A program made the translations under genes and the position numbers. A DNA stretch of 9,250 nucleotides, taken from positions 1-9,250 of the forward strand of contig JASHOI010000528.1 of the NCBI GenBank assembly GCA_030041195.1, given 5' to 3'. This document shows, piece by piece, positions 9,088-9,250 of the stretch. The notes beneath the pieces are model-generated. The model was not told the origin of the DNA and ran no database searches. It was given only the letters and a program-made list of their open reading frames with translations. This DNA is from Streptosporangiaceae bacterium. GTDB taxonomy: Bacteria; Actinomycetota; Actinomycetes; Streptosporangiales; Streptosporangiaceae. Position 1 is the first letter of the stretch. Every line of letters starts with the position of its first letter.

Positions 9088-9250
9088 TTAGCTGGCCAGG
9101 CCGGCGCGGTCCGGTGCAGCGGGGGGCAGGGTGAGGGTGACCCGCAGCCCGTGCGGCTGGCTCGGCCCGGCCGTCGCGGCGCCGCCGTGCGCCGCGGCGA
9201 CCGCGGTCACGATCGCCAGCCCCAGACCCGACCCGGGCCGCGCCGACGGC
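9088..9250 (-). CDS. Sensor histidine kinase, C-terminal end (5' part outside window)
   Basis: The last 53 codons of a gene that enters from the right edge. The visible peptide begins PSARPGSGLGLAIVTAVAAAHGG. The GSGLGLAIV segment is the G2 box of the HATPase_c ATP-binding domain of two-component sensor kinases, followed by the usual 'AHGG' turn and a final beta strand (GLRVTLTLP). The last 13 or so residues (AAPDRAGLAS) are an unstructured tail ending in TAA at 9088-9090. The sensing domain, the phospho-accepting histidine and any response regulator gene lie outside the window, so the signal and targets cannot be named. It is in the same direction as treY but 184 bases away, so a shared transcript is possible but not shown. 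Confidence 0.8.
   Translation of the reverse strand, partial: PSARPGSGLGLAIVTAVAAAHGGAATAGPSQPHGLRVTLTLPPAAPDRAGLAS

Noticed and set aside
9035..9091. An 18-codon plus-strand peptide (MGRIEQAFWYIDDRRGCL) that could be a leader peptide
   Set aside because: No ribosome-binding site, no plus-strand gene follows it, and it overlaps the inverted repeat and the end of the kinase gene.

Overview
The window looks like chromosomal DNA from a high-GC actinomycete. The coding sequence is strongly G/C-biased at third codon positions. It carries a DUF3040 protein and a short 'hydrophobic protein' of the type common in Streptomyces-like genomes, and one promoter resembling the actinobacterial SigB/SigF general-stress class. 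I see no mobile element, CRISPR array, tRNA or rRNA, and no sign of recent transfer. The genus cannot be fixed from what is visible.

Layout. The left part reads rightward. It holds the C-terminal half of a class I DNA photolyase (1-795, cut by the window edge). Next is a 67-residue membrane protein (877-1080) with a SigB-like promoter in front and a GC-rich terminator hairpin behind. Then come a membrane-anchored 209-residue protein of unknown function (1214-1843) and a DUF3040-type membrane protein (1889-2242). The middle and right read leftward: treY (6198-8903), treZ (4465-6198) and glgX (2273-4390), in that transcription order. treY and treZ share one base; treZ and glgX are 74 bases apart. 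The right edge holds the last 53 codons of a histidine kinase (9088-9250, also leftward), separated from treY by 184 bases that contain a perfect 10-bp inverted repeat.

How the genes fit together. GlgX removes the short branches that glycogen phosphorylase leaves on glycogen, releasing linear maltooligosaccharides. TreY turns the reducing end of such chains into a trehalosyl end, and TreZ cuts off free trehalose. The three genes therefore form a complete glycogen-to-trehalose route, a usual answer to osmotic, drying or cold stress. All catalytic carboxylates of the three GH13-type enzymes are present. The rightward cluster (photolyase plus three small or membrane-bound proteins with a SigB-like promoter) also suits a stress-response neighbourhood, but no functional link to trehalose is shown by the sequence.

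Most of the window is ordinary. I found no convincing undescribed system. The points most worth a second look are the SigB-like promoter, the 30-base tandem duplication that makes the tail of the small membrane protein, the inverted repeat between the kinase and treY, the long form of TreY, and the uncharacterised 209-residue membrane-anchored family.
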